64,000 nt of DNA from Lichenibacterium minor (lineage in GTDB: Bacteria > Pseudomonadota > Alphaproteobacteria > Rhizobiales > Beijerinckiaceae): NCBI RefSeq assembly GCF_004137685.1, contig NZ_QYBB01000008.1:124001-188000 (forward strand), written 5' to 3'. The position numbers were made by a program, and so were the translations under genes. How positions within the stretch are numbered: position 1 is the first letter of the stretch; the number at the start of each line of letters is the position of its first letter. Below are positions 7,707 to 19,291 of this stretch, piece by piece. The notes under the pieces are model-generated. The model was given only the letters and a program-made list of their open reading frames with translations, searched no databases and was not told the origin of the DNA.

Positions 7707-9323
7707 TCACCCCCGCTCGCGCAGCACCCGGCGCATCACCTTGCCGGTGGCCGTCATCGGCAGCTCCGCCACGAAGGCCACCTCGCGCGGGTATTCGTGG
7801 GCCGACAGGCGCGTGCGGACGAAATGCTGGATCTCCTCGGCCAGCGCGGCGGTGGGCGCGATGCCGTCGCGCGGCACGATCCAGGCCTTGACGATCTCGG
7901 TGCGCAGCGGGTCGGGCTTGCCCACGGCCGCGGCCGCCGCCACGGCCGGATGGCGGATCAGGCTGTCCTCGATCTCGACCGGGCCGATGCGGAAGCCCGA
8001 CGAGGTGATGATGTCGTCGTCGCGGCCGAGAAACGTCACGTAGCCGTCCCCGTCCATCGTGCCGCCGTCGCCCGTCGTCATCCAGTCGCCGGCGAACTTC
8101 GCCGCCGTGGCGTCGGGCCTGTTCCAGTAGCCGAGGAACAGGGTGGGATCCGGCCGCCGCACCGCGATCGTCCCGGGCTCGCCCGGCCGACAGGGCGTGC
8201 CGTCCGGGCGCAGCACCGCGACGTCGTGGCCCGGCGTGGCCCCGCCGATGGCGCCCGCCCGCGCCACCCCGCGCGCCGCGGAAGAGCCCAGCACGTAGTT
8301 GCACTCGGTCTGCCCGTAGACGTCGTCGACCGGGCAGCCGAAGGCGCGCCGCCCCCAGGCCTGGGTTTCCTCGCCCAAAGCTTCGCCAGCCGAGGTGACG
8401 CTGCGCAGCCGCGACGGCGCGACACGCTCGGGAGCGGCGGCGCGCAGCATGCGCAGCGCCGTCGGGGGCACGAAGGCGCGCGTCACCGGATGGTCGGCGA
8501 GCAGGCGGAACACCGCTTCGGCGTCGAAGCCCCGGCCCCGCATCGCCACCACGGGAACGCCCTCGTGCAGCGCGGGCAGCACCGCGTTGAGGAGGCCGCC
8601 CGCCCAGGCCCAGTCGGCCGGCGTCCACATCAGCTCCCCGCCCGCCGGGAAGCCGGCGTGGGAGAAGCGCAGGCCCGGCACGTGGCCGGCCAGCACGCGG
8701 TGGGCGTGCAGCGCGCCCTTCGGCTGGCCGGTCGTGCCCGACGTGTAGATCATCAGGGCGGGGTCCTCGATCCCCGTGTCGAGGGGGACGAAGGCGCCCG
8801 TTTCGCGCGCCACGATCTCGTCGAGGCCCAGCACGGCGCCGTCGCGCCCGTCGATCGACACGATCGTGCGCAGGGCTGCCGGCGCCGGCGCGATCCCGGC
8901 GATCTTCGCCGCACCGCCCGCGTCGGTGATCGCCAGGCTGACCCCGGCGTCGGCGAAGCGATAGGCCAGCGCTTCGGCGCCGAAGACGGCCGCCAGCGGC
9001 AGCACGATCGCGCCGAGCTTGTAGGCGGCGCATTGCGCCACGAGGGCCGGCGCGCCCTGCGGCAGGAACACCGCCACCCGGTCGCCGGGCGCGACGCCCA
9101 GGCGCCGCAGCGCCAGGGCGAGCCGGTCCGACCGCGCCTTCAGGGCGCCGAAGCTGTCGACGACGGGGCGCGGCCCGTTGAGGTCGAGGACGGCGGGGCG
9201 GTCCGGGTCGCGCGCGGCCCAGCGGTCGAGCACGGCCGTGCCGATGTTGAAGCGCGCCGGCGCCGCGTCCTGTGCCGGGCGGCGGTGACGCAGCGGTTGG
9301 TGCAGCATGGCGGGATCGTCCAT
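7707..9323 (-). CDS. AMP-forming acyl-CoA synthetase
   Basis: A 538-residue adenylate-forming enzyme that should activate a carboxylic acid with ATP and load it onto CoA. The ATP-binding P-loop motif YTSGTTGQPKGALHAH is near residue 180, the acyl-binding YGQTECN block near 330, the hinge and A8 region FRIGPVEIED near 440, and the catalytic C-terminal lysine in TATGKVMRR near 525. The motif style resembles medium-chain/AcsM-like synthetases; the substrate cannot be told from sequence. The start at ATG 9323 (MDDPAM) is preferred, but ATG 9308 is possible. It is divergent from rppH with a 74-base gap. Confidence 0.9.
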   Translation of the reverse strand: MDDPAMLHQPLRHRRPAQDAAPARFNIGTAVLDRWAARDPDRPAVLDLNGPRPVVDSFGALKARSDRLALALRRLGVAPGDRVAVFLPQGAPALVAQCAAYKLGAIVLPLAAVFGAEALAYRFADAGVSLAITDAGGAAKIAGIAPAPAALRTIVSIDGRDGAVLGLDEIVARETGAFVPLDTGIEDPALMIYTSGTTGQPKGALHAHRVLAGHVPGLRFSHAGFPAGGELMWTPADWAWAGGLLNAVLPALHEGVPVVAMRGRGFDAEAVFRLLADHPVTRAFVPPTALRMLRAAAPERVAPSRLRSVTSAGEALGEETQAWGRRAFGCPVDDVYGQTECNYVLGSSAARGVARAGAIGGATPGHDVAVLRPDGTPCRPGEPGTIAVRRPDPTLFLGYWNRPDATAAKFAGDWMTTGDGGTMDGDGYVTFLGRDDDIITSSGFRIGPVEIEDSLIRHPAVAAAAAVGKPDPLRTEIVKAWIVPRDGIAPTAALAEEIQHFVRTRLSAHEYPREVAFVAELPMTATGKVMRRVLRERG

Positions 9324-9397
9324 ATGACGGGCTGCACTCCCTATATTGCATCGCAGCGGCACCCACCACTGCAGCGCAGCACGAGGATGACGACCCG

Positions 9398-9916
9398 ATG
9401 ACCGACGCGCCCCCGCCCGAGGCCCCCCTGCCCTACCGGCCCAACGTCGGCATCGCCCTGTTCAACGCCGCGGGGCTGGTCTTCGCCGGCACGGCGGTGA
9501 ACGCCGGCCCCGAGGTCGTGGTGGCGGGGCACGAATGGCAGATGCCGCAGGGCGGCATCGACGCCGACGAGGACATCGAGGCCGCGGCGCGGCGCGAGTT
9601 GTGGGAGGAAACCGGGATCGCCGACGTGTCGCTGCTGGCCGTCACCGCGGACTGGTGGCCCTACGAGTTCCCGCCCTACGGCGGGCGCCGGCACAAGCTC
9701 AGCGCCTTCCGCGGGCAGACCCAGCGCTGGGCGGCGCTGCGCTTCGAGGGCGACGAGGCGGCGATCGACCTCACCCGCCCGCCGCCGGGCTGCGTGGTGG
9801 AGTTCACCTCCTGGGCCTGGGTGCCGCTGGCGTCCCTGCCCGCGCGGGTGATGCCGCACAAGCGGGCGAACTACGAGAAGGTGGTGGAAGCCTTCGGCCG
9901 GTTCGCCGCCGCGTGA
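9398..9916 (+). CDS. rppH: RNA pyrophosphohydrolase (Nudix)
   Basis: A 172-residue Nudix hydrolase. RppH removes pyrophosphate from the 5' end of transcripts, which starts RNA decay; related enzymes cut diadenosine polyphosphates. The Nudix box G-x5-E-x7-REUXEE-x-G-U is intact (GGIDADEDIEAAARREL followed by WEETGI, about residues 49-71). The opening YRPNVGIALFNAAG, the WQMPQGGI block and the C-terminal PHKRANYEKVV are characteristic of the RppH/IalA group. The start is the ATG at 9398. It ends 12 bases before the convergent RNA methyltransferase gene. Confidence 0.93.
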   Translation: MTDAPPPEAPLPYRPNVGIALFNAAGLVFAGTAVNAGPEVVVAGHEWQMPQGGIDADEDIEAAARRELWEETGIADVSLLAVTADWWPYEFPPYGGRRHKLSAFRGQTQRWAALRFEGDEAAIDLTRPPPGCVVEFTSWAWVPLASLPARVMPHKRANYEKVVEAFGRFAAA

Positions 9917-9928
9917 CGGGCCGGCGCG

Positions 9929-11206
9929 TCACGACAGGAGCTTGCGCTTCTTGGGCGGCGCGGCCGGACGCGTGAACAGGGCGACGAGCTCGACGTGCGC
10001 CGAATAGCGGAACTGGTCCACGGGCTCGACGCTCTCGATCCGGTAGCCGCCCGCCACCAGCGTGGCGGCGTCGCGCGCGAAGGTGCCCGGGTCGCAGCTC
10101 ACCGCGACCACGCGCGGCACGCCGGACCTGGCGATCTCGGCCGCCTGGGCGGCCGCCCCGGCCCGCGGCGGGTCGAACACCACGGCGTCGAAGGCGGCGA
10201 GCTCGGCTTCGGCGAGCGGGCGCTTGAACAGGTCGCGCAGTTCGGTCTTCGGCTGGCGCAGCCCAGGGGCGCCCGCCGCGGCCCGGACCAGGGCCGCCAG
10301 GGCGGCGCGCTCGCTGTCCACGGCGGTGACGGAGGCGGTTTCGCCGAGGCGCAACGCGAAGGTGCCGACGCCGCAGAAGAGGTCCGCGACCCGCTTCGCG
10401 CCGCCGATGCCGGCCCGCACGCGCTCGACGAGGGCTTCTTCCCCCGCCGCGGTGGCCTGCAGGAAGGCGCCGGGCGGCATCGCCAGGGCGGCACGGCCCA
10501 TGCGCAGGGTGGGGGCGCGCGCTTCCACCAGCACGTCGCCGTGGTTCGACAGGCGCGCGAGGTCGAGCGCCGCCGCGGCGGAGATCAACGCGCGGGTCTG
10601 CGCGTGGTCGGCCTTGCCGAGCCCCCGCAGGTCGAGGTCGAGCCCCGTGTCGGTGGCGGTGACGACGATGTCGAGCGGGCGGCCGGACTGGCTCAGGATG
10701 GCGGCGACGCGACGCGCCGCCGGCAGCGCCCCCGCCATGCCGGACGACAGGATGGGGCAGAAGGCGAGGTCGACGATGGCATGGGCCCGCGCCTGCATGA
10801 AGCCGACGCGGGGCGGGGAGCGCGGCGCGTCCAGCCGCGAATGGAAGGTGGCGCGCCGCCGGCCGGCGCCGTGAGCGTCCAGCGCCGGGGCGACGGGCGC
10901 GTCGAGCCCCGCCTTGGCCAGGGCGGTGACGACGAGGTCGCGCTTCCAGGCCAGGTAATCGGGGGCCGGCAGCGTTTGAACCGCGCAGCCGCCGCAGGTG
11001 CCGTAATAGGGGCAGACCGGCTCCAAGCGGTCCGGCCGGGCCACGAGGGTCTCGACGATGCGGGCGCGCTCGCCGTCGCGCTCCGCCAGCACGGTTTCGC
11101 CCGGCAGCGCGTAGGGCACGTAGACGGTGTCGCCGTCCCGGTGAGCCACGCCTTCGCCGCGACGGCCGAGGTGGTCGATGGCGAGGCGGACGGCGTCAAA
11201 CGTCAC
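9929..11206 (-). CDS. Class I SAM-dependent RNA (uracil-C5) methyltransferase, RumA/RlmD-like
   Basis: A 425-residue RNA m5U methyltransferase. A TRAM-like RNA-binding beta-barrel occupies residues about 1-55. The iron-sulfur cluster cysteines are visible as C-x5-C-x2-C (Cys65, Cys71, Cys74) plus a later Cys in AFCPIL. The SAM-binding motif VADLFCGVGTFALRLG, the FDPPRAG motif and the catalytic cysteine in VAVSCDPGTF follow in order. Family members modify 23S rRNA U747 or U1939 or tRNA U54; the exact target cannot be read here. The start is GTG at 11206, overlapping the tlyA stop by 11 bases, so the two are translationally coupled. Confidence 0.92.
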   Translation of the reverse strand: MTFDAVRLAIDHLGRRGEGVAHRDGDTVYVPYALPGETVLAERDGERARIVETLVARPDRLEPVCPYYGTCGGCAVQTLPAPDYLAWKRDLVVTALAKAGLDAPVAPALDAHGAGRRRATFHSRLDAPRSPPRVGFMQARAHAIVDLAFCPILSSGMAGALPAARRVAAILSQSGRPLDIVVTATDTGLDLDLRGLGKADHAQTRALISAAAALDLARLSNHGDVLVEARAPTLRMGRAALAMPPGAFLQATAAGEEALVERVRAGIGGAKRVADLFCGVGTFALRLGETASVTAVDSERAALAALVRAAAGAPGLRQPKTELRDLFKRPLAEAELAAFDAVVFDPPRAGAAAQAAEIARSGVPRVVAVSCDPGTFARDAATLVAGGYRIESVEPVDQFRYSAHVELVALFTRPAAPPKKRKLLS

Positions 11207-11957
11207 GGCGGCGGGCTCCGAGCAGGAATTCGAGGTTTCCGTCGCCGCCGGCGATCGGCGAGGGGTGGATCCCCAGGACCCGCCAGCCGGCCGCGTCGAT
11301 GAAGCCCGCCGCGTCGCGGCACACGGCGGCGTGGACCTCCGGGTCGCGGACGATGCCCTTCTTCAGCGCGGCGCGCCCGGCCTCGAACTGGGGCTTGACC
11401 AGCGCCACGAGGACGGCGCCGGGCGCCGCCAGCGCGAAGGCGGGCGGCAACACCACGCGCAGCGACACGAAGCTCGCGTCGCAGACGACCATGTCGACGG
11501 GGGCGCCGAGCGCGAGGGCGCGGATGTCGGTCGACTCGCGGGAGTCGACCCGCGGATGCCCGCGCAGCGAAGGGTGGAGTTGGTCGCGCCCGACGTCGAC
11601 GGCGGTGACGTGGGCCGCGCCGCGCCGGAGCAGGACGTCGGTGAAGCCGCCCGTGGACGATCCCACGTCGAGGCATCGCAGCCCGGCGGGGTCGAGGGCG
11701 AAGAGGTCGAGCCCGGCCGCAAGCTTGACGCCGCCGCGCGACACGTAGGGATGGGGCGCCGTGGCCCGGAACGCGGCGCCGGGCGGCACGCGGCTCGCCG
11801 GCTTCGCCACGGGGGCGCCGTCGGCGGTGACGAGGCCCGCCGCGATCGCCTCGGCGGCGCGGGCGCGGCTTTCGAAGAGCCCGGCCTCGACCAGCGCCAC
11901 GTCGGCCCTTTGGGGCCCCGCGGCTCGCTTCGGAGTCTCGGTCGGCATGGCGTTCAC
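11196..11957 (-). CDS. tlyA: TlyA-family rRNA methyltransferase/hemolysin-like protein
   Basis: A 253-residue TlyA-type protein with an N-terminal S4 RNA-binding domain (RADVALVEAGLFESRARAAE, residues about 17-36) and a C-terminal FtsJ-like methyltransferase domain (SRGGVKL, then CLDVGSSTGGFTDVLL near residue 95, and LVKPQFEAGR). Characterised TlyA proteins make 2'-O-methylcytidine in 16S and 23S rRNA, and K/E residues needed for this are in the expected blocks. The start may be GTG 11957 or ATG 11948. It lies downstream of dxs, a common neighbourhood in Alphaproteobacteria, separated from it by a strong hairpin, and overlaps the next methyltransferase gene. Confidence 0.93.
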   Translation of the reverse strand: MNAMPTETPKRAAGPQRADVALVEAGLFESRARAAEAIAAGLVTADGAPVAKPASRVPPGAAFRATAPHPYVSRGGVKLAAGLDLFALDPAGLRCLDVGSSTGGFTDVLLRRGAAHVTAVDVGRDQLHPSLRGHPRVDSRESTDIRALALGAPVDMVVCDASFVSLRVVLPPAFALAAPGAVLVALVKPQFEAGRAALKKGIVRDPEVHAAVCRDAAGFIDAAGWRVLGIHPSPIAGGDGNLEFLLGARRRDV

Positions 11958-11972
11958 GATCCATCCGTCCCG

Positions 11973-12019
11973 CGGCGCCGGGCCCCGCCGTCCCCGGCGG
12001 GAGGCGGGGCCCGGCGCCG
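11973..12019. terminator. Very strong hairpin between dxs and tlyA
   Basis: A perfect 17-bp inverted repeat with arms 11973-11989 (CGGCGCCGGGCCCCGCC) and 12003-12019 and a 13-base loop. It lies just after the dxs stop codon and before the tlyA start, both on the minus strand. There is no T-tract, so it may pause or attenuate rather than terminate fully. Confidence 0.65.
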
Positions 12020-12024
12020 TTCGA

Positions 12025-13974
12025 TCAGCCGGCCGCCTTGGGGACGGCGCGGGGCGCGAGCTTCGCCGCCGGCTGGGTGCTTTCGGCGCCCATGCCGAGC
12101 GCGTCCTGCACCTTGGCGACGATGCCCTTGGCGTCGAGGCCGGCCTGGGCGTACATCTTCTCGGGCTTGTCGTGGTCGATGAACGTGTCGGGCAGCACCA
12201 TGGCGCGGACCTTGAGGCCGCCGTCGAGCAGCCCTTCCTCGCTGAGGAACTGCAGCACGAAGGAGCCGAAGCCGCCCACCGAGCCTTCCTCGATGGTGAT
12301 CAGCACTTCGTGCTTCTCCGCCAGCGCGCGGATCATCTCGCGGTCGAGCGGCTTGGCGAAGCGGGCATCCGCCACCGTGGTGGATAGCCCCATGCCGGCC
12401 AGCGTGTCGGCCGCCTTCAGGGCTTCGGCGAGGCGGGTGCCGAGGGACAGGATGGCGACCTGCTTGCCGTCGCGCATGATGCGGCCGCGGCCGATCTCCA
12501 GCGGCACGCCGACCTCGGGCATCTCCATGCCGACGCCTTCGCCGCGCGGGTAGCGCAGCGCCGACGGGCCGGAATCGTGGGCCACCTGGGTGGCGACCAT
12601 GTGGACGAGGTCCGCCTCGTCGGCGGCGGCCATGATGGTCATGTTGGGCAGGCAGCCCAGGAACGCGAGGTCGAACGAGCCCGCGTGGGTGGGGCCGTCG
12701 GCGCCGACGAGGCCGGCGCGGTCCATGGCGAAGCGCACCGGCAGGTTCTGGATCGCCACGTCGTGGACGACCTGGTCGTAGCCGCGCTGCAGGAAGGTCG
12801 AGTAGATCGCCACGAAGGGCTTGAAGCCCTCGGTCGCCAGCCCGGCCGCAAAGGTCACGGCGTGCTGCTCGGCGATGCCGACGTCGAAGGTGCGGGTGGG
12901 ATGCGCCTGGCCGAACAGGTCGATGCCGGTCCCCGACGGCATGGCGGCCGTGATGGCGACGACCTTCGAATCCTTGTTCGCTTCCTTGACCAGCGATTCT
13001 CCGAAGACGCGCTGGTACTGGGGGGCGTTGGCCTTGGCCTTGGCCTGGGTGCCGGTGATGACGTCGAAGGTGGAAACGCCGTGGTACTTGTCGGCGGCGG
13101 CTTCGGCCGGGCCGTAGCCCTTGCCCTTCTGGGTCACGACGTGGAGCAGGACCGGGCCCTTGGCCTCGTCGCGCACGTTGCGCAGCACGGGCAGCAGCTG
13201 GTGCATGTCGTGGCCGTCGATCGGGCCGACGTAGTAGAAGCCGAGTTCCTCGAACAGCGTGCCGCCGGTGAAGAAGCCGCGGGCGTATTCTTCGGTGCGG
13301 CGGGCCTTGTCGTAGAAGAACTTCGGCAGGTGGTTGGCGAGCTGCTTGCCGAACTCGCGCACCGTGCGGTAGGCGCCGCCCGACACCAGGCGGGCGAGGT
13401 AGCCCGACATGGCGCCCACCGGGGGGGCGATCGACATGTCGTTGTCGTTGAGGATGACCAGCATGCGCGACTTCAGCGCGCCGGCGTTGTTCATCGCCTC
13501 GTAGGCCATGCCGGCCGACATGGACCCGTCGCCGATCACCGCGATGACGTTGTTGTTGCCGCCCGCGAGGTCGCGCGCCGCCGCCATGCCGAGGCCGGCC
13601 GAGATCGACGTCGAGGAATGGGCGGCGCCGAACGGATCGTATTCGCTTTCGGAGCGTTTCGTGAATCCCGACAGGCCCCCGGCCTGGCGGAGCGTGCGGA
13701 TGCGCGAGCGGCGGCCGGTGAGGATCTTGTGGGGATAGGCCTGATGACCGACATCCCAGATCACGCGGTCGGCCGGCGTGTTGAACACGGCATGGATCGC
13801 GACCGTCAGCTCGATGACGCCCAGGGCCGAGCCCAGATGGCCGCCCGTCACCGACACGGCGCTGATCGTTTCAGCGCGCAGCTCGTCGGCCACCTGGCGG
13901 AGGTCGGCGTCCGACATGCGCTTCAGCGCGTCCGGCGTGTCGATCTGGTCGAGAAGGGGCGTGGAAACGGTCAC
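12025..13974 (-). CDS. dxs: 1-deoxy-D-xylulose-5-phosphate synthase
   Basis: A 649-residue thiamine-diphosphate enzyme that condenses pyruvate and glyceraldehyde 3-phosphate in the first step of the MEP isoprenoid pathway. The ThDP motif begins [18 protein letters not shown] (about residue 155). The catalytic N-terminal HLGSALGV histidine block, the [15 protein letters not shown] transketolase motif and the C-terminal domain follow in normal order, and length matches the family. The start GTG at 13974 ([15 protein letters not shown]) has GAGG five bases upstream; an in-frame extension to 14127 has no family similarity. It is divergent from the HdeD-like gene. Confidence 0.97.
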   Translation of the reverse strand: MTVSTPLLDQIDTPDALKRMSDADLRQVADELRAETISAVSVTGGHLGSALGVIELTVAIHAVFNTPADRVIWDVGHQAYPHKILTGRRSRIRTLRQAGGLSGFTKRSESEYDPFGAAHSSTSISAGLGMAAARDLAGGNNNVIAVIGDGSMSAGMAYEAMNNAGALKSRMLVILNDNDMSIAPPVGAMSGYLARLVSGGAYRTVREFGKQLANHLPKFFYDKARRTEEYARGFFTGGTLFEELGFYYVGPIDGHDMHQLLPVLRNVRDEAKGPVLLHVVTQKGKGYGPAEAAADKYHGVSTFDVITGTQAKAKANAPQYQRVFGESLVKEANKDSKVVAITAAMPSGTGIDLFGQAHPTRTFDVGIAEQHAVTFAAGLATEGFKPFVAIYSTFLQRGYDQVVHDVAIQNLPVRFAMDRAGLVGADGPTHAGSFDLAFLGCLPNMTIMAAADEADLVHMVATQVAHDSGPSALRYPRGEGVGMEMPEVGVPLEIGRGRIMRDGKQVAILSLGTRLAEALKAADTLAGMGLSTTVADARFAKPLDREMIRALAEKHEVLITIEEGSVGGFGSFVLQFLSEEGLLDGGLKVRAMVLPDTFIDHDKPEKMYAQAGLDAKGIVAKVQDALGMGAESTQPAAKLAPRAVPKAAG

Positions 13975-14170
13975 GACAGCCTCATGAATGGAAGACCTTG
14001 GCTTTGAGGAGCTTTCCCTTCGTTTAGGCGCAAGGTCGCGCGGACGCAAATCCTCCCTGCCCGTCGCGGATCGCAAAGACCGCGTTGTGGGCTTTCCCGC
14101 CACAGATTTCCAGAACAAACCGGTCACACATCACCGCTTTGTTCAGCCCTCCCAATCCCGACAGCAAGGT

Positions 14171-14755
14171 ATGACGATGACGATGCAACAGCCGGGCGGC
14201 TTCACGACGCGGCGGCGTGGCATGCCGCCGACGGATCAGCTCCGCGCCAACTGGGGCTGGTTCCTCGCGCTCGGCGCGCTCGCCCTGGTGGCCGGCTTCG
14301 CCGCCCTCGCCATCGAGGGCTTCGCCACGCTGGTGTCCGTGGTGACGATCGGGGTGCTGGTCGGCATCGTGGGCATCGTCGAGATCGTGCTGGGCTTCCG
14401 GGCGCGCGGCTGGGGGCAGGCGCTCTACTGGGAGGTCAGCGGCCTGTTCTACCTCGCGGTCGGCATCTTCGCCTGGGCCGAGCCCGTGAAGGCTTCCGTG
14501 GTGATCACGCTGCTGCTCGGCGCGGGCCTTCTCGCCGCCGGCGTGGTGCGCGTCGTGTCGGGCTTCGGCCACCACGACCGCATGCGCGGGCCGCTGATCC
14601 TGTCGGGCCTCGTCACCGGCCTGCTCGGGCTCGTCATTGTGGTCGGCTGGCCGTCGAACAGCCTGTCCGTGATCGGCCTGCTGCTCGGCATCGAGCTGGT
14701 CTTCACGGGGGTGAACTGGATCGTCTTCGCGCTGCGCCTGCGCTCCCACGCCTGA
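14171..14755 (+). CDS. HdeD family acid-resistance-type membrane protein
   Basis: A 194-residue protein with six hydrophobic helices after a short polar N-terminus, arranged as in the HdeD/DUF308 family (LRANWGWFLALGALALVAGF near residue 20, then YWEVSGLFYLAVGIFAW). E. coli HdeD belongs to an acid-resistance island, but the biochemical role is unknown. Three ATG codons follow one another at 14171, 14177 and 14183; the AAGG at 14164-14167 best fits the second. It is divergent from dxs with a 196-base gap and ends at a nested hairpin. Confidence 0.85.
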   Translation: MTMTMQQPGGFTTRRRGMPPTDQLRANWGWFLALGALALVAGFAALAIEGFATLVSVVTIGVLVGIVGIVEIVLGFRARGWGQALYWEVSGLFYLAVGIFAWAEPVKASVVITLLLGAGLLAAGVVRVVSGFGHHDRMRGPLILSGLVTGLLGLVIVVGWPSNSLSVIGLLLGIELVFTGVNWIVFALRLRSHA

Positions 14756-14764
14756 GGCGGGCCG

Positions 14765-14817
14765 GGCCGCCCGCCTTCGGCCGGGCGAAATGCCGCCCGG
14801 GACGCGGGCGGGCGGCC
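14765..14817 (+). terminator. Nested hairpin after the HdeD-like gene
   Basis: Outer arms GGCCGCCCGCC (14765-14775) and GGCGGGCGGCC (14807-14817) pair perfectly over 11 bp. Inside them CCGGGCG (14781-14787) pairs with CGCCCGG (14794-14800). It begins nine bases after the stop codon. Confidence 0.6.
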
Positions 14818-14907
14818 TCGAAGACCTCGCTCCGCACCGGGCTTCGTGCTTTAAGGCCCGCAATGGCGGCCCTGTGCCGTGAAACGAGGCAGGGTTGGAG
14901 CGACGGC

Positions 14908-17601
<2,694 letters not shown>

Positions 17602-17608
17602 AGCATCT

Positions 17609-17639
17609 CGCCCTTCTCCCGGTTCACGGGAGAAGGGCG
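17609..17639. terminator. Bidirectional hairpin between ppdK and the DNA ligase gene
   Basis: A perfect 13-bp inverted repeat, CGCCCTTCTCCCG (17609-17621) and its complement (17627-17639), with a 5-base loop. It sits eight bases after the ppdK stop and three bases before the end of the convergent ligase gene, so it can serve both. Confidence 0.75.
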
Positions 17640-17641
17640 GC

Positions 17642-19291
17642 CTACCCCTCGGTGGCGAGCATCTTCTCCAGCACGTCGAAGCGGTCCGCCTCCGCCGTCG
17701 GCTTGTCCCAGCGGATGCGCGCCACACGGGGAAAGCGCATCGCCACGCCGGACTTGTGGCGCGTCGAGCGGTTCAGACCCTCGAACAGGATTTCCAGCAC
17801 CAGCCCTTCCTCGCGCGTGTGCACCACCTCGCGCACCGGGCCGAAGCGCTTGGTCGTGTTGTTGCGCACGAAGCGGTCGAGCTTCACCAGCTCCTGGTCC
17901 GTGAAGCCCGAATAGGCCTTGCCGACGGGCACCAGCACGTCGCCCTCCGGCCCATCCTTCCACACCCCGAAGGTGTAGTCCGAGTAGAACGAGGCTCGCT
18001 TGCCGTGGCCGCGCTGCGCGTACATCATCACGGCGTCGACGTTGAAGGGTTGGCGCTTCCACTTGTACCAGAGCCCCTTCGGGCGCCCCGGCACGTAGAC
18101 GCTGTCGCGCCGCTTCAGCATCAGGCCCTCGATGGCGTCGGCGTCGTCGCCCGCGTGATGCGCCGCCGGGTCGGAGCGGATCTCGCCCAGGGCTTCCCAG
18201 CTCGCGAAGGGCACGATGGGCGACAGGTCGACCCGGGGATCGTCGATCCGCGCCACGAAGGCTTCGAGGCGCTCGCGGCGCTCGGCGAAGGGCAGCGGGC
18301 GCAGGTCCTCGCCGTCCATCAGCAGGATGTCGTAGGCCCGGCAATGGATCGGGTATTGCCCGATGGTCTTCTGCGACACGGTCTTGCGGTTCAGCCGCTG
18401 CTGCAGGCTCGAGAAGGGCTGCACGCGGCCGTCGATCACCACCAGCAGTTCGCCGTCCAGCGCCGCCGCGCCCCAGCGACCGTTGGACAGGCTGTCCATC
18501 AGGTCGGGGAAGGCGCCGGAAATATCGTCGCCGCTGCGCGAATACAGCCGCTGCGCCGGCCGGCCGTCCTTTTCGAAGCCCGTGATGGCCTGGACGCGGA
18601 TGCCGTCCCACTTCCATTCCGCCGTGAAATCGGCGGGCGACAGCGCGGCGAAATCCTTGGCCTCGTCGACCGCGTGCGCCAGCATGGGGGTGCGGAACGG
18701 CGTCGGGTCGACGGTGTCGGGCTTCGGGCCCGTGCCGGCCGCGTAGGCGAACAGTTCCGCGTAGGGCGGCACGAGCCCGTGCCACACCTCCTCGATGTCG
18801 TCCGGCGCGTGCGGCCCCAGCGCCGCCACGGCCGTCTTGGCGAGGCGGGCCGAGACGCCGATGCGCAACGAGCCCGTGATCAGCTTCAACAGCGCCCAGC
18901 GGCCGATCTCGTCGAGCCCGTCGAGCCAGCCCGCGATGACGCGCGGCAGCGTCGCCTTGCCGGTGGTCGACAGGGTTTCGACGACCTCGGACAGCAGGGG
19001 CGGCTCCGCTTCGCCGTGCCGCGCCGGCCACATCAGGGCCACGGTCTCGCTGAGGTCGCCCACGTAGTGGTACGACATCGCGAACAGCACGGGGTCGGTG
19101 CGCTCGGCCGCGAGCCCGCTGATCATGGCCGGCTTGGCGTCGGCGAAGCTCAGCGAGTCGGTCAGGGCCGCCAGCGCGTAGCCGCGTTCGGGGTCCGGGG
19201 TGGCGGCGAAATAGGCCGCCATCATGCGGATCTTGCCGTTGCGGCCCGGCTCGAAGGCGAGGCGGTCCAGGAGCTGCGCGAAGTCCCTCAT
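17642..19291 (-). CDS. ATP-dependent DNA ligase, ligase-associated DNA damage response type
   Basis: A 549-residue ATP-dependent DNA ligase. Residues 1-200 form the helical DNA-binding domain. The adenylation motif E-W-K-W-D-G-I places the nucleotide-accepting lysine at 227, and the later LDGELLVVIDG, IEGLMLKRRDSVY and LWYKWKRQP blocks are nucleotidyltransferase motifs III, IV and V. The OB domain closes the protein. This is the bacterial ligase that travels with a beta-lactamase-fold exonuclease, an Lhr-type helicase and PdeM. Start and exonuclease stop overlap as ATGA at 19288-19291, so the exonuclease gene is upstream in the same transcript. Confidence 0.95.
   Translation of the reverse strand: MRDFAQLLDRLAFEPGRNGKIRMMAAYFAATPDPERGYALAALTDSLSFADAKPAMISGLAAERTDPVLFAMSYHYVGDLSETVALMWPARHGEAEPPLLSEVVETLSTTGKATLPRVIAGWLDGLDEIGRWALLKLITGSLRIGVSARLAKTAVAALGPHAPDDIEEVWHGLVPPYAELFAYAAGTGPKPDTVDPTPFRTPMLAHAVDEAKDFAALSPADFTAEWKWDGIRVQAITGFEKDGRPAQRLYSRSGDDISGAFPDLMDSLSNGRWGAAALDGELLVVIDGRVQPFSSLQQRLNRKTVSQKTIGQYPIHCRAYDILLMDGEDLRPLPFAERRERLEAFVARIDDPRVDLSPIVPFASWEALGEIRSDPAAHHAGDDADAIEGLMLKRRDSVYVPGRPKGLWYKWKRQPFNVDAVMMYAQRGHGKRASFYSDYTFGVWKDGPEGDVLVPVGKAYSGFTDQELVKLDRFVRNNTTKRFGPVREVVHTREEGLVLEILFEGLNRSTRHKSGVAMRFPRVARIRWDKPTAEADRFDVLEKMLATEG

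Noticed and set aside
13975..14127. In-frame N-terminal extension of dxs.
   Set aside because: The extension has no DXS similarity, and the GTG start has a ribosome binding site at the right distance.
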